A model generated the notes under the pieces. The model did not search any database and had not been told where the DNA came from. It worked only from the letters and a program-made list of their open reading frames with translations. From Abditibacteriaceae bacterium (GTDB taxonomy: Bacteria; Armatimonadota; Abditibacteriia; Abditibacteriales; Abditibacteriaceae), in the NCBI GenBank assembly GCA_019239895.1, contig JAFAZH010000004.1:186001-250000 (forward strand): DNA of 64,000 bases, given 5' to 3'. Positions 8,028 through 15,433 of the stretch are shown here, in pieces (position 1 is the first letter of the stretch; every line of letters starts with the position of its first letter). The translations under genes and the position numbers were made by a program.

Positions 8028-8351
8028 CTAATTCTCAGAGTTGATGTTATCGATAGCCCCGGCACTTCCTGTTGTACCACCACCAGGGGTACCACTGGCG
8101 TTGGCCGCGCCTCCGCTACCCGCCGTCGCTGTGATCCCGCCATCTGATGAAGATACCGCGTTAATACCACCGTCTGGCCCGGTCTCGTTACTGACGATGG
8201 GCGGCGCAGTCGGGCCGCCCGTGGCACCCCCGCCAGCCCCACCAACCTCCGTTTTACCTGCCGTGCCGCCATCTAAAGCATCACTGCCGATACCCGCAGT
8301 ATCACCCGCATCCGGGGCAAGAAAGGTATGGAAGATGTTATTCCTATTCAT
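8028..8351 (-). CDS. Small glycine-rich protein, function unknown
   Basis: The 107-residue product begins MNRNNIFHTFLAPDAGD and is then almost wholly Gly, Ala, Thr, Ser, Asp and Asn (stretches such as GGAGGGATGG and SDGGITATAGSGG). The start is supported by a perfect AAAGGAGGT ribosome site 6 bp upstream of the ATG at 8351, the strongest in the window; an in-frame start seven codons further up has none. It has no Cys and no signal peptide. The leader-plus-low-complexity layout resembles a precursor peptide or a flexible structural protein, but no maturation enzyme is adjacent. Confidence 0.65.
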   Translation of the reverse strand: MNRNNIFHTFLAPDAGDTAGIGSDALDGGTAGKTEVGGAGGGATGGPTAPPIVSNETGPDGGINAVSSSDGGITATAGSGGAANASGTPGGGTTGSAGAIDNINSEN

Positions 8352-8503
8352 CGTGCTACCTCCTTTCGACATGCTTGAGCAACCTTATCCTACCGCTCAA
8401 CTTTCTGTTGTCGGTTGCTACTGTGGCAAATGATCTATGGCTCAATATACAGTTTGCAACTCACAGGCCATGCTGGTCACTGCCATTAGCATAGCATGAC
8501 TCT

Positions 8504-8989
8504 TTATGACCACCAGGCCAGACCGTTCTTGCTAAGATGCTGTTTTAACGTGCGGTCATAAAGCACTACGTTAACAGCCGCCGCAAGATTAAGGCAATGC
8601 GCGGTTGGAATTACAATGAAACGATGACAGGATGCTAAAATACCCGGCTCTAATGAGCCGTCTTCGGGGCCAAAAATATACACTGCACGCGGCGGATGCA
8701 CAAAATCGAAGAGAGTTTCAGCCTGCGGGCGTAATTCAACAGCGACTGGCACTATATCAGCGTCGAACAGCTCCAGGAACTTCTCCTGTCGCTGCCATTT
8801 AACATCCCGATAGCCTTTCATGCGTTCCTCACGCGGTAGCCGTTTTAATTCCACCAAAGCTTCATCAATGCGGTCGCCCGTATAAAATAGGTGTGATGCG
8901 CCATAACATGAGGCGGCGCGCACTGCGGCCCCAACGTTGTGGGGGAACTTAGGATTAATGAGACCAATGGCTAAATCGGTTTGTATCAT
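8504..8989 (-). CDS. SpoU/TrmH-family RNA 2'-O-methyltransferase
   Basis: The 161-residue protein has the three SPOUT motifs: NVGAAVRAASCYGA near the N-terminus, IFGPEDGSLEP in the middle and CLNLAAAVNVVLYD at the end, which form the trefoil knot binding S-adenosylmethionine. It lacks the extra N-terminal RNA-binding domain of RlmB, so it has the size of TrmL-like tRNA methyltransferases; the exact target base is not certain. I chose the ATG at 8989 because GGAGGCG precedes it; an upstream in-frame ATG at 9043 would add 18 unrelated residues. Confidence 0.9.
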   Translation of the reverse strand: MIQTDLAIGLINPKFPHNVGAAVRAASCYGASHLFYTGDRIDEALVELKRLPREERMKGYRDVKWQRQEKFLELFDADIVPVAVELRPQAETLFDFVHPPRAVYIFGPEDGSLEPGILASCHRFIVIPTAHCLNLAAAVNVVLYDRTLKQHLSKNGLAWWS

Positions 8990-9118
8990 GGTTAATTGTC
9001 GCCTCCTCCCATAGTTAACGCACCTTGCTGTAAATAGCAGCATATTCTTAACAACTTGCAGGCCCGTTTGTCACGCAAGCCACTGCATAATGAGGTGCTG
9101 CCTGGTTAAATGTAAGCT

Positions 9119-9988
9119 GTGAAAATTTTAGGCACCCCTCGCCTGGCACTGGCCTTGGGCCTCGCACTGTTGCTCTGGGCTTCTGGTTTTGCCGGGATTC
9201 GGGTCGCGCTCCATGCCTACTCGCCAGGGCACCTGGCCTTGCTGCGCTATCTGGTAGCTTCCACCGTGCTGGCAGTTATTGCGGGATGCACGCATCGCTC
9301 GCTGCCTGCCACTCAAGATATTCCAGGCATTGCTCTGATGGGCTTGTTGGGGTTCACCATCTACAACATTGCCCTGAATTACGGGGAACTCAGCGTTGCG
9401 GCAGGAGCAGCCAGTTTCCTGGTCAATACGGCACCGGTTTTTACGGTTTTACTGGCTATATCTTTTCTGCGGGAGCGTGTCACGGCATGGGGTTGGGTCG
9501 GTATCGCTATTAGCTTTGTTGGCGTGACCATTATTGCATTAGGAGAAGGTAAAGGTTTCAGCTTTAGCCCACACGCCTGGTTGATTCTGCTGGCGGCGTT
9601 GTCCACCAGTTGTTATACGATTCTGCAAAAGCACTATCTCAAAACTTATAGGCCCCTGCCTCTAACGACCTACGTTATCTGGGCCGGAACGATAGGGATG
9701 AGTGTTTTCCTGCCGGGCCTGGCGCAACAAGTGCGTGTCGCCCCACCACAGATGACCTTGGTGGTCGTCTATATGGGCATCTTCCCCGCCGCTTTTGCTT
9801 ACGTGCTCTGGACTTACGTGCTGTCTAAAATTCCAGCCTCCATTGCCGTCAGTTTTCTCTACATGGTGCCCGTTTTTGCCACCCTCATCGCCTGGGTATG
9901 GCTCAAGGAGATTCCTTCCGCCATGTCATTAATCGGTGGCGCAATAGCTTTAATGGGAGTTGTCCTGGTTAATACACGAGGCCGCTAG
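9119..9988 (+). CDS. EamA-type transporter (drug/metabolite transporter superfamily)
   Basis: The 289-residue protein starts at GTG 9119 and consists of ten hydrophobic segments in two similar halves, each an EamA domain. The opening LLLWASGFAGIRVAL and the second-half ending FLYMVPVFATLIAWVWL are typical. These carriers export amino acids or other small metabolites; the substrate cannot be read from sequence. The gene is convergent with the following amidotransferase, with 31 bp between the stops. Confidence 0.9.
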   Translation: MKILGTPRLALALGLALLLWASGFAGIRVALHAYSPGHLALLRYLVASTVLAVIAGCTHRSLPATQDIPGIALMGLLGFTIYNIALNYGELSVAAGAASFLVNTAPVFTVLLAISFLRERVTAWGWVGIAISFVGVTIIALGEGKGFSFSPHAWLILLAALSTSCYTILQKHYLKTYRPLPLTTYVIWAGTIGMSVFLPGLAQQVRVAPPQMTLVVVYMGIFPAAFAYVLWTYVLSKIPASIAVSFLYMVPVFATLIAWVWLKEIPSAMSLIGGAIALMGVVLVNTRGR

Positions 9989-10019
9989 GGACTCCAAGAT
10001 ATAACTGTTACACGCACGA

Positions 10020-10721
10020 TTACGGCAGAGGCAGAGCCGCCATTCTATCCAGGATACCCGCCATCGCTTGATTAATAGCCGCGAAGTTTTCTCCAGGGGC
10101 AAGCATGGCATCGCCCGTCTGCACGTAACGGTCAGGAATGATTTCATCAGTGCCATTATCAAGAATGGTCTGAAGACTTCGCGGGGTCAATTCCAGATGA
10201 AATTGTAAGCCGATCACTCGCTCCTGATAAACGAACGCCTGGTTGCGACAGCCTTCGCTCCACGCTATATGCACCGCGTCTGGGGGCAGATCGAATGTAT
10301 CACCGTGCCAGTGCAAAACAGGAAATTGTGACGGCAAAAAGCTAAACAGGGGCGAGTTGAGGGCGGCTGCGGTAAGTTGGATAGGGAACCAACCAATTTC
10401 CACGGATGGGTTGCGCGTCACTTTAGCCCCTAAGACATCAGCAATGAGCTGCGCGCCCAGGCAAATACCTAACACTGGCTTCTGGCGATCAATAGCTTGT
10501 TTGATGAAATGTTTCTCCGGCACCAGCCAGGGATATTTATTTTCCTCGTAAATATTCATCGGGCCACCCATGACAATCAGCCAATCAATCTCTTCGATTT
10601 GCGGCAATGGTTCGGAGTTATAAAACTTACTGGCTGATAGCGTGTGACCCCGGCTCGTTGCCCAGGCTTCGATGCTGGCCAAACCCTCAAAGGGCACATG
10701 CTGAAAAGAGTGGATTCTCAT
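10020..10721 (-). CDS. Class I glutamine amidotransferase-like protein (GuaA-type GATase1)
   Basis: The 233-residue protein has the complete catalytic triad of class I amidotransferases: C87 in GICLGAQ, H175 and E177 in QFHLE. The oxyanion-strand motif VMGGPMNIYEE is at 50-60. Stand-alone proteins of this type release ammonia from glutamine or act as gamma-glutamyl hydrolases. No synthetase partner is adjacent, so the acceptor is unknown. It is followed upstream by a PH-like protein gene 15 bp away on the same strand. Confidence 0.85.
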   Translation of the reverse strand: MRIHSFQHVPFEGLASIEAWATSRGHTLSASKFYNSEPLPQIEEIDWLIVMGGPMNIYEENKYPWLVPEKHFIKQAIDRQKPVLGICLGAQLIADVLGAKVTRNPSVEIGWFPIQLTAAALNSPLFSFLPSQFPVLHWHGDTFDLPPDAVHIAWSEGCRNQAFVYQERVIGLQFHLELTPRSLQTILDNGTDEIIPDRYVQTGDAMLAPGENFAAINQAMAGILDRMAALPLP

Positions 10722-10736
10722 TGAGTAACTCGCGCC

Positions 10737-11198
10737 TTAAGCTATGATTCTATGCTGCCAGACGTTATAGATGGCTTGAAAAGCTTCTGCGCCAGCGGCA
10801 GATTCAAAAGGCATCAGGTTATCGGTGGCGGCTTTGGCTAACCTCGCACGCTGACCCACTTCCACATCGCGCCCGTTGCTGGATTTGAAATGCAGCACAA
10901 TCTTAACGTTCAGGGCCGCCTGCTGCAACACCATATTAGTGATGCCTGCCCAAGGAAACTCGCGGACGTTTGCCCCAGTTACACCAGCAACTATACCACC
11001 ACTGCGAATCGAGAAAAGGCGGTATGGGGTTGCCACCAGGGAGATCGTGTTGCCTTCGTTGGCTATGGATACAATCACTGGCTCATTGGGCTGCAATAAG
11101 CTGCGCACGACTTCTTTAACCTCATCGGATACTGCATAGCGGACTGGCTGAAAACCGGGCGGCAGGCCCCACTGCACGGCAGGATCAACAGTACTCAT
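10737..11198 (-). CDS. Hypothetical protein with a possible PH-like domain
   Basis: This 153-residue soluble protein has no signal peptide or membrane segment. The pattern of short beta strands from residue 35 to 110 (PVIVSIANEG, ISLVATPYRLFSI, FPWAGITNMVLQQ, LNVKIVLHFK) followed by an Ala-rich helix resembles bacterial PH domains (YokE/bPH type), which are usually lipid or protein interaction modules. The match is by shape only. It lies directly upstream of the amidotransferase gene in the same direction. Confidence 0.65.
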   Translation of the reverse strand: MSTVDPAVQWGLPPGFQPVRYAVSDEVKEVVRSLLQPNEPVIVSIANEGNTISLVATPYRLFSIRSGGIVAGVTGANVREFPWAGITNMVLQQAALNVKIVLHFKSSNGRDVEVGQRARLAKAATDNLMPFESAAGAEAFQAIYNVWQHRIIA

Positions 11199-11246
11199 GA
11201 TGGCTCCTGTGATGGATTGTGATGGATTAGGATAGGGAGCAACGCC

Positions 11247-11282
11247 GGGCGCCGCTAATTCATGCGCTATTTGAACGCTATT
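11247..11282 (-). repeat. Dispersed intergenic repeat, copy B
   Basis: Read on the minus strand this 36-base segment matches copy A at 6412-6448 except for one missing A and one substitution. It lies in the 168 bp gap between the PH-like gene and a SUMF1-fold gene. Confidence 0.5.
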
Positions 11283-11295
11283 TTCTAAATAGCGT
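11275..11295. terminator. Perfect 9 bp hairpin overlapping dispersed repeat B
   Basis: ACGCTATTT (11275-11283), loop TCT, AAATAGCGT (11287-11295). It lies 3' of the SUMF1-fold gene ending at 11367 and could end its transcript, although it is not followed by a U-tract on the minus strand. Confidence 0.45.
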
Positions 11296-11366
11296 AAGCT
11301 GGCGCGGCGCAGCCTAGCGTAACAGAGTTTTGCGTCCCCTCAAGGCTAAACCTAAAACATCTTACC

Positions 11367-12155
11367 TTACCCGGCACTTTTAACACAACGCAGGCCAATC
11401 CATTCGCTGCGCGTTTGCGGACGCGCCACACAGCGATAGTAGGTGAACGCAATAAATTCATAGCCCATAAAGCCGCCGCCGCGAATGACTTTATAGGTAG
11501 TGCCAAATTCGGGAAAGTGACGCTTGGCTCCAGGATAGGCATCATACCAGTCGTTGACCCACTCGAACACATTACCCGCCATATCAAGGACACCATAGGG
11601 CGAAGCGCCCTGCGGTTTGGTGCCAACAGCTTGCGGTTTCTTTTCACCCCACACAGCTTTAGAGGCGTCCCAGTCGTTGCCCCACGGAAAGCGGCGTGCA
11701 TCGGTGCCACGAGCGGCTTTCTCCCATTCAGCTTCCATTGGCAGCCGTTTCCCTGCCCAGGCTGCATAAGCCGACGCTTCCCACCAATTTATATTATAGA
11801 CAGCAACATTGGACTCTCCGGCTGGATAAGTGCCGTCTTTCCAATGGGGAGGAGGAGGATAGTGAGTCGCGTCACAGAACTGCTTGTATTGGGCATTCGT
11901 AACTTCCAGCTTATCTATATAGAATGCCCCCACTTTTACCTCACGGCGCGGGTTCGCATCAGCAAATTCACGGGAAGTATTGGGGCCACCAGGGTCTTGC
12001 TCATTGGTGCCCATTGCAAATGGGCCACCAGGAATATAGACCATGCCTTCAGGGGCTTTGGCTACACCTTTATTTTGCGCCTGGGCAACCAGGGGGAAAG
12101 CTATAACCAGCAGAAGTTTTAAAAGAAAGTAACAGGGCGCGAAGATGCGGAACAT
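11367..12155 (-). CDS. SUMF1/FGE-sulfatase-fold protein, exported (copy 2)
   Basis: The 262-residue protein has a signal peptide (to about AQAQNK) and then a complete SUMF1 fold: GMVYIPGGPFAMGT at 37-50, VTNAQYKQFCD, ASAYAAWAGKRLP, EAEWEKAARG, GNVFEWVNDWY, VIRGGGF and a final GLRCV. True formylglycine-generating enzymes carry a copper-binding Cys pair in a SYCNRYR-like segment; here that place reads FTYYRCVARP, so the pair is missing and sulfatase activation is unlikely. It may bind ligands or catalyse another reaction of this fold. It is a tandem paralogue of the gene at 12345-13151. Confidence 0.88.
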   Translation of the reverse strand: MFRIFAPCYFLLKLLLVIAFPLVAQAQNKGVAKAPEGMVYIPGGPFAMGTNEQDPGGPNTSREFADANPRREVKVGAFYIDKLEVTNAQYKQFCDATHYPPPPHWKDGTYPAGESNVAVYNINWWEASAYAAWAGKRLPMEAEWEKAARGTDARRFPWGNDWDASKAVWGEKKPQAVGTKPQGASPYGVLDMAGNVFEWVNDWYDAYPGAKRHFPEFGTTYKVIRGGGFMGYEFIAFTYYRCVARPQTRSEWIGLRCVKSAG

Positions 12156-12263
12156 TGCTGTCTTCGCTCAAAGCGTGGCAACGGCATAACAATCATAGTT
12201 CAATTATAGGCTTCCGCGTAATGCCTCTAAGTATTGCACAGGCACGGCTTGAGTACAAAAGTG

Positions 12264-12302
12264 ATTATAGCCTGCGGAGTGCATGGCTCCGCAGGCTATA
12301 AT
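12264..12302. terminator. Perfect 16 bp hairpin between the two SUMF1-fold genes
   Basis: Arms 12264-12279 (ATTATAGCCTGCGGAG) and 12287-12302 are exact complements with a 7-base loop. It lies 3' of the upstream SUMF1 gene. The base of the left arm is TA-rich and the next minus-strand bases read CACTTTTG, a weak U-tract, so termination on the minus strand is plausible. Confidence 0.6.
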
Positions 12303-12344
12303 TGGGTTTTATGGCTTCATGGCAATTGCGCCCGATCTTTATCA

Positions 12345-13151
12345 CTACGCACTTTTAGCACAGCGAAAGCCAATCCAATCGCTGCGGGTTTGCGGGCGGG
12401 CGACACAGCGATAGTAAGTGCGATAGAGGGCTTCGCCGTGATTAAAGCCACCACCGCGCACTACTTTATGCGTCGTGCCGAATTCCGGGAAAGTATGCAG
12501 GGCACCGGGATAAGCCGCGTACCAATCGCTGACCCATTCCATCACATTGCCCGCCATATCCAACACCCCATAAGGTGAAGCACCCGTCGGGTGCGAGCCA
12601 ACTGGCTCTGGCTTTTTGGCGTCAGCCACGGTTCGGCTGTTATCCCAGTCTTCTCCCCAGGGATAGGTGCGACCATCGGTGCCACGAGCGGCTTTCTCCC
12701 ATTCAGCTTCCGTTGGCAGCCGTTTCCCTGCCCAGGCTGCATAAGCCGACGCTTCCCACCAATCCACATTATAAACCGGCAGGTTGCCTTCACCATCGGG
12801 ATAAGTGCCAGTTAACCAGTGCGGCGGCGGCGGATAATGGGTCGCATCACAGAACTGTTTGTACTGGACATTGGTGACTTCCAGTTTATCCATGTAAAAT
12901 GCAGCGACATTGACGTTATGGCGTGGATTAGCATCCGAGTAGGCACGAATGGTATGGTCGGTGTTGTGATCTTCTTCATCGGTGCCCATGATAAATGGCC
13001 CGCCAGGAATATAAACCATGCCCTCAGGAGCTTTACCCGCTAAGCCATCAGGCGCAGTGTTTTGGGCATGAACCTGAGACAGCGATGCCGCAGACCACAG
13101 CAGCAGTGAGCAAAAACCAGCCAGTTTAGCGAAGCGCATAGGACAAGCCAA
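12345..13151 (-). CDS. SUMF1/FGE-sulfatase-fold protein, exported (copy 1)
   Basis: The 268-residue protein has a signal peptide (to about VHAQN) and the full SUMF1 fold: GMVYIPGGPFIMGT, YKQFCDATHYPPPPHW, ASAYAAWAGKRLPTEAEWEK, GNVMEWVSDWYAAYPG and VVRGGGF. It shares long identical stretches with the gene at 11367-12155, so the pair arose by tandem duplication. Like its paralogue it reads RTYYRCVARP where formylglycine-generating enzymes have their reactive Cys pair. The ATG at 13151 follows a GGAGGTTGG ribosome site. Confidence 0.88.
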   Translation of the reverse strand: MACPMRFAKLAGFCSLLLWSAASLSQVHAQNTAPDGLAGKAPEGMVYIPGGPFIMGTDEEDHNTDHTIRAYSDANPRHNVNVAAFYMDKLEVTNVQYKQFCDATHYPPPPHWLTGTYPDGEGNLPVYNVDWWEASAYAAWAGKRLPTEAEWEKAARGTDGRTYPWGEDWDNSRTVADAKKPEPVGSHPTGASPYGVLDMAGNVMEWVSDWYAAYPGALHTFPEFGTTHKVVRGGGFNHGEALYRTYYRCVARPQTRSDWIGFRCAKSA

Positions 13152-13164
13152 CCTCCATTAAACA

Positions 13165-13196
13165 GTGTGCCGCGCGTTTAGAAACGCGCGGCACAC
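13165..13196. terminator. Perfect 15 bp hairpin after the tad genes
   Basis: GTGTGCCGCGCGTTT (13165-13179) and AAACGCGCGGCACAC (13182-13196) are exact complements with a two-base centre. It lies between the 3' end of tadC and the SUMF1 gene, so it probably ends the tad transcript. No U-tract follows on the minus strand. Confidence 0.6.
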
Positions 13197-13256
13197 GAAG
13201 GTTGCACTTAAACCGAATTTTGATACTTTTTTGATCTAAGACATGGCAGATGAAGA

Positions 13257-13270
13257 CGCGATTAATCGCG
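13257..13270. repeat. 14 bp perfect palindrome next to the tadC stop
   Basis: CGCGATTAATCGCG lies 7 bp from the tadC stop codon. It can be a binding site for a dimeric protein or the base of a transcript end structure together with the 13165-13196 hairpin. Confidence 0.35.
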
Positions 13271-13276
13271 CCTCTA

Positions 13277-14281
13277 CTAACCGCCAAAGCCAGATAACTG
13301 GCCGGTGCGCGACATTTCAGAAATCTGCACGGCAGCAGGGCCTAAAATGACCACGAAGAGAGCCGGGAAGATGAAGAGCACAAGAGGCAACATCATTTTG
13401 ACGGGCAGTTTACCAGCTTGCTCGCGGATAATAGCCATGCGGCGCTCGCGGATTTCCGTTGCTTGCAACCGCAACGCCTGGGCTAAACCCGTACCCATCT
13501 TGGTCGCCTGGTCAATGGCGGCCACGAGGAGCGATAATTCCGGCATCTTGACACGCAGGGCCATGCCTCGGAAGGCATCGCTCTGCTGGCGACCGACACG
13601 AATCTCATCGGCTACGCGGCGGAGTTCCTCGGTTAATGGCCCGCTTGTCTTTTGAATCGCCTGATCCAAGGCTTGGTTGAAACCTAAGCCAGCCTCAATC
13701 GCCAGCACAATCAGGTCAACCACATCAGCCATCGCCTTACGAATTTGGCGGATACGCGTATTGATGAGGCGGCGCAGCCAGAAAGTCGGGCCGGAGAAAC
13801 CGATGAAGGCGAAGACCATCACCCAGAGGGCCGTAAACATTAGGTTTAAAGTGGGATCAACGGCCCCACCCATCAGCACACCCGCCAAGAAGGGCACCGC
13901 GAAAAAGGAACTGAGAATGCCGATGCCCAGGAACAAGAACAGGCAAAAAGTCTTGAGTGCCATGAACTCAGGATAGTGCATGTCCAGGGGATGCCCGGCT
14001 TGTTCGAGCATGTCACGAATCTGTTGACCACCCGCTGCCTTAGCTTTAGATTGGCTCTTGGCAGCCATTTTCTTCAAGACCGGCGCGAGCAGACGATGAG
14101 CTAAACTTTTGCCCATCTCTTCGTCATGCGTTTCTTGAACCAAGTCGTCAAGTTCTTCATCAGATGGTGACAATGCCTGCTGCATCCGCCGCTGAAAACT
14201 GCTTTTCACCATCCGCGAGGAGAAAAACAATCCGATGCAGGTGAGAAACCCAATCCAAACAATAATGACTATACCTAGCAT
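13277..14281 (-). CDS. tadC: Type II/IV secretion inner-membrane protein TadC
   Basis: This 334-residue protein has an N-terminal membrane segment, two segments near residues 110-165 and a C-terminal hydrophobic helix at about 295-318, with the GspF/T2SSF signature DVVDLIVLAIEAGLGFNQALDQA and the later MGTGLAQALRLQA. TadC with TadB forms the inner-membrane platform of tight-adherence pili. It is the last of three tad genes in the order tadA, tadB, tadC on the minus strand, 20 bp after tadB. Confidence 0.88.
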   Translation of the reverse strand: MLGIVIIVWIGFLTCIGLFFSSRMVKSSFQRRMQQALSPSDEELDDLVQETHDEEMGKSLAHRLLAPVLKKMAAKSQSKAKAAGGQQIRDMLEQAGHPLDMHYPEFMALKTFCLFLFLGIGILSSFFAVPFLAGVLMGGAVDPTLNLMFTALWVMVFAFIGFSGPTFWLRRLINTRIRQIRKAMADVVDLIVLAIEAGLGFNQALDQAIQKTSGPLTEELRRVADEIRVGRQQSDAFRGMALRVKMPELSLLVAAIDQATKMGTGLAQALRLQATEIRERRMAIIREQAGKLPVKMMLPLVLFIFPALFVVILGPAAVQISEMSRTGQLSGFGG

Positions 14282-14301
14282 ATGCTTTGCTCCTTAAAGT
14301 C

Positions 14302-15210
14302 TTAATTATCGAAATCCAACAACTTCTTAATCCAGTAAATACCCATTGCTTGCTGAATACCCGCGCCGATGAGCAGGTTGTTACCCAACTGATACTTGAA
14401 CAGATAGTCCATATAGTCGGGATTAATAAATTTCAGCATGACAGCAATGCCAAGCGGCATGGCAATCAGAATACCGCCGCTAATGCGCCCCTGTGCGGTT
14501 AACGCAGCGATGTCACGCCGTAAGCGAATGCGATCTCGGATGGTCGCCGCAATACCTTCCAATAACTGGGACAGGTTACCACCAACGGCAAGCTGAATGT
14601 TGGTCGCGCTGACCGTCATGTCATAGTCGTAAGAATTGACACGCTCGGACATGGTTTCGAGGGCACGACTGGTCTCCAAGCCCAACTGCACCAAGCGAAT
14701 AACACGGGCAAATTCATCTTTAATCGGAGGGTCTAACTGCTCCGCCGCCATTGATAAACCCTGAATGAAGGAATAGCCACCCTTGAGACCGGAAGAGATA
14801 ATGGTCAGCGCATCGGTGAGCTGATATTCCAGCGTGGTGCGCCGCTTATTGGCCATAAACTGGAGCACCATCTGCGGGCCTTTCCAGCCGAGGTAAACAA
14901 TGAGGGCAAAAGCACCCAGTTTCTTGGCAATGCCTATAAGAGAAAAGTCACTGCCCCAGCCATTAATCCATAACATGCCCAGGCAGATGGTAATAACCGC
15001 CACGAACAGGTTCACCATCAAGAATTCAGTCGGTTTGAGCATCAGCCCCGCCGTAACCAGATTCTTTTGAATCTTCGAGGCACCCTTGCGACCCTTCAAA
15101 AAGCGCGCAAGAAACTCAAACCGCTCACGCTTACCTCTGGCTATCGCGGCCTGGGTCGCATCAACGGACATACCACCATCGGCGGTGGCAACCTTACGCC
15201 CTAAAGCCAT
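14302..15210 (-). CDS. tadB: Type II/IV secretion inner-membrane protein TadB
   Basis: The 302-residue protein has membrane segments at about 65-110 and 240-285 and a GspF-type domain with LTIISSGLKGGYSFIQGLSMAAEQ. This is the TadB half of the pilus platform. I chose the ATG at 15210, preceded by GGGAGA; an in-frame ATG at 15243 adds 11 residues without family character. A 223 bp gap separates it from tadA; I see no gene in that gap. Confidence 0.88.
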   Translation of the reverse strand: MALGRKVATADGGMSVDATQAAIARGKRERFEFLARFLKGRKGASKIQKNLVTAGLMLKPTEFLMVNLFVAVITICLGMLWINGWGSDFSLIGIAKKLGAFALIVYLGWKGPQMVLQFMANKRRTTLEYQLTDALTIISSGLKGGYSFIQGLSMAAEQLDPPIKDEFARVIRLVQLGLETSRALETMSERVNSYDYDMTVSATNIQLAVGGNLSQLLEGIAATIRDRIRLRRDIAALTAQGRISGGILIAMPLGIAVMLKFINPDYMDYLFKYQLGNNLLIGAGIQQAMGIYWIKKLLDFDN

Positions 15211-15433
15211 AATACATTCTCCCTTCGTCGCTGTAGAGTGCAACGGTGGCTGTGTTGAAATCTTTTATTGCGGTTTTTCGGCAAGCGTATTTCATGCGCA
15301 CGCTACCTCAATGCAACATTATGTATGCTGATGTATTGTTCTGCAACTGTAATCATACGCAACAGATACGCCATATCATGCATGAAAGTTGCTAATTTGA
15401 CAATGATGTCTAAAGACAACTCTGGGGTTAAGT

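Noticed and set aside
8041..8433. 130-codon frame on the plus strand opposite the Gly-rich gene
   Set aside because: It is Pro/Ala-rich only because it reads the Gly-rich gene backwards; the perfect ribosome site belongs to the minus strand.
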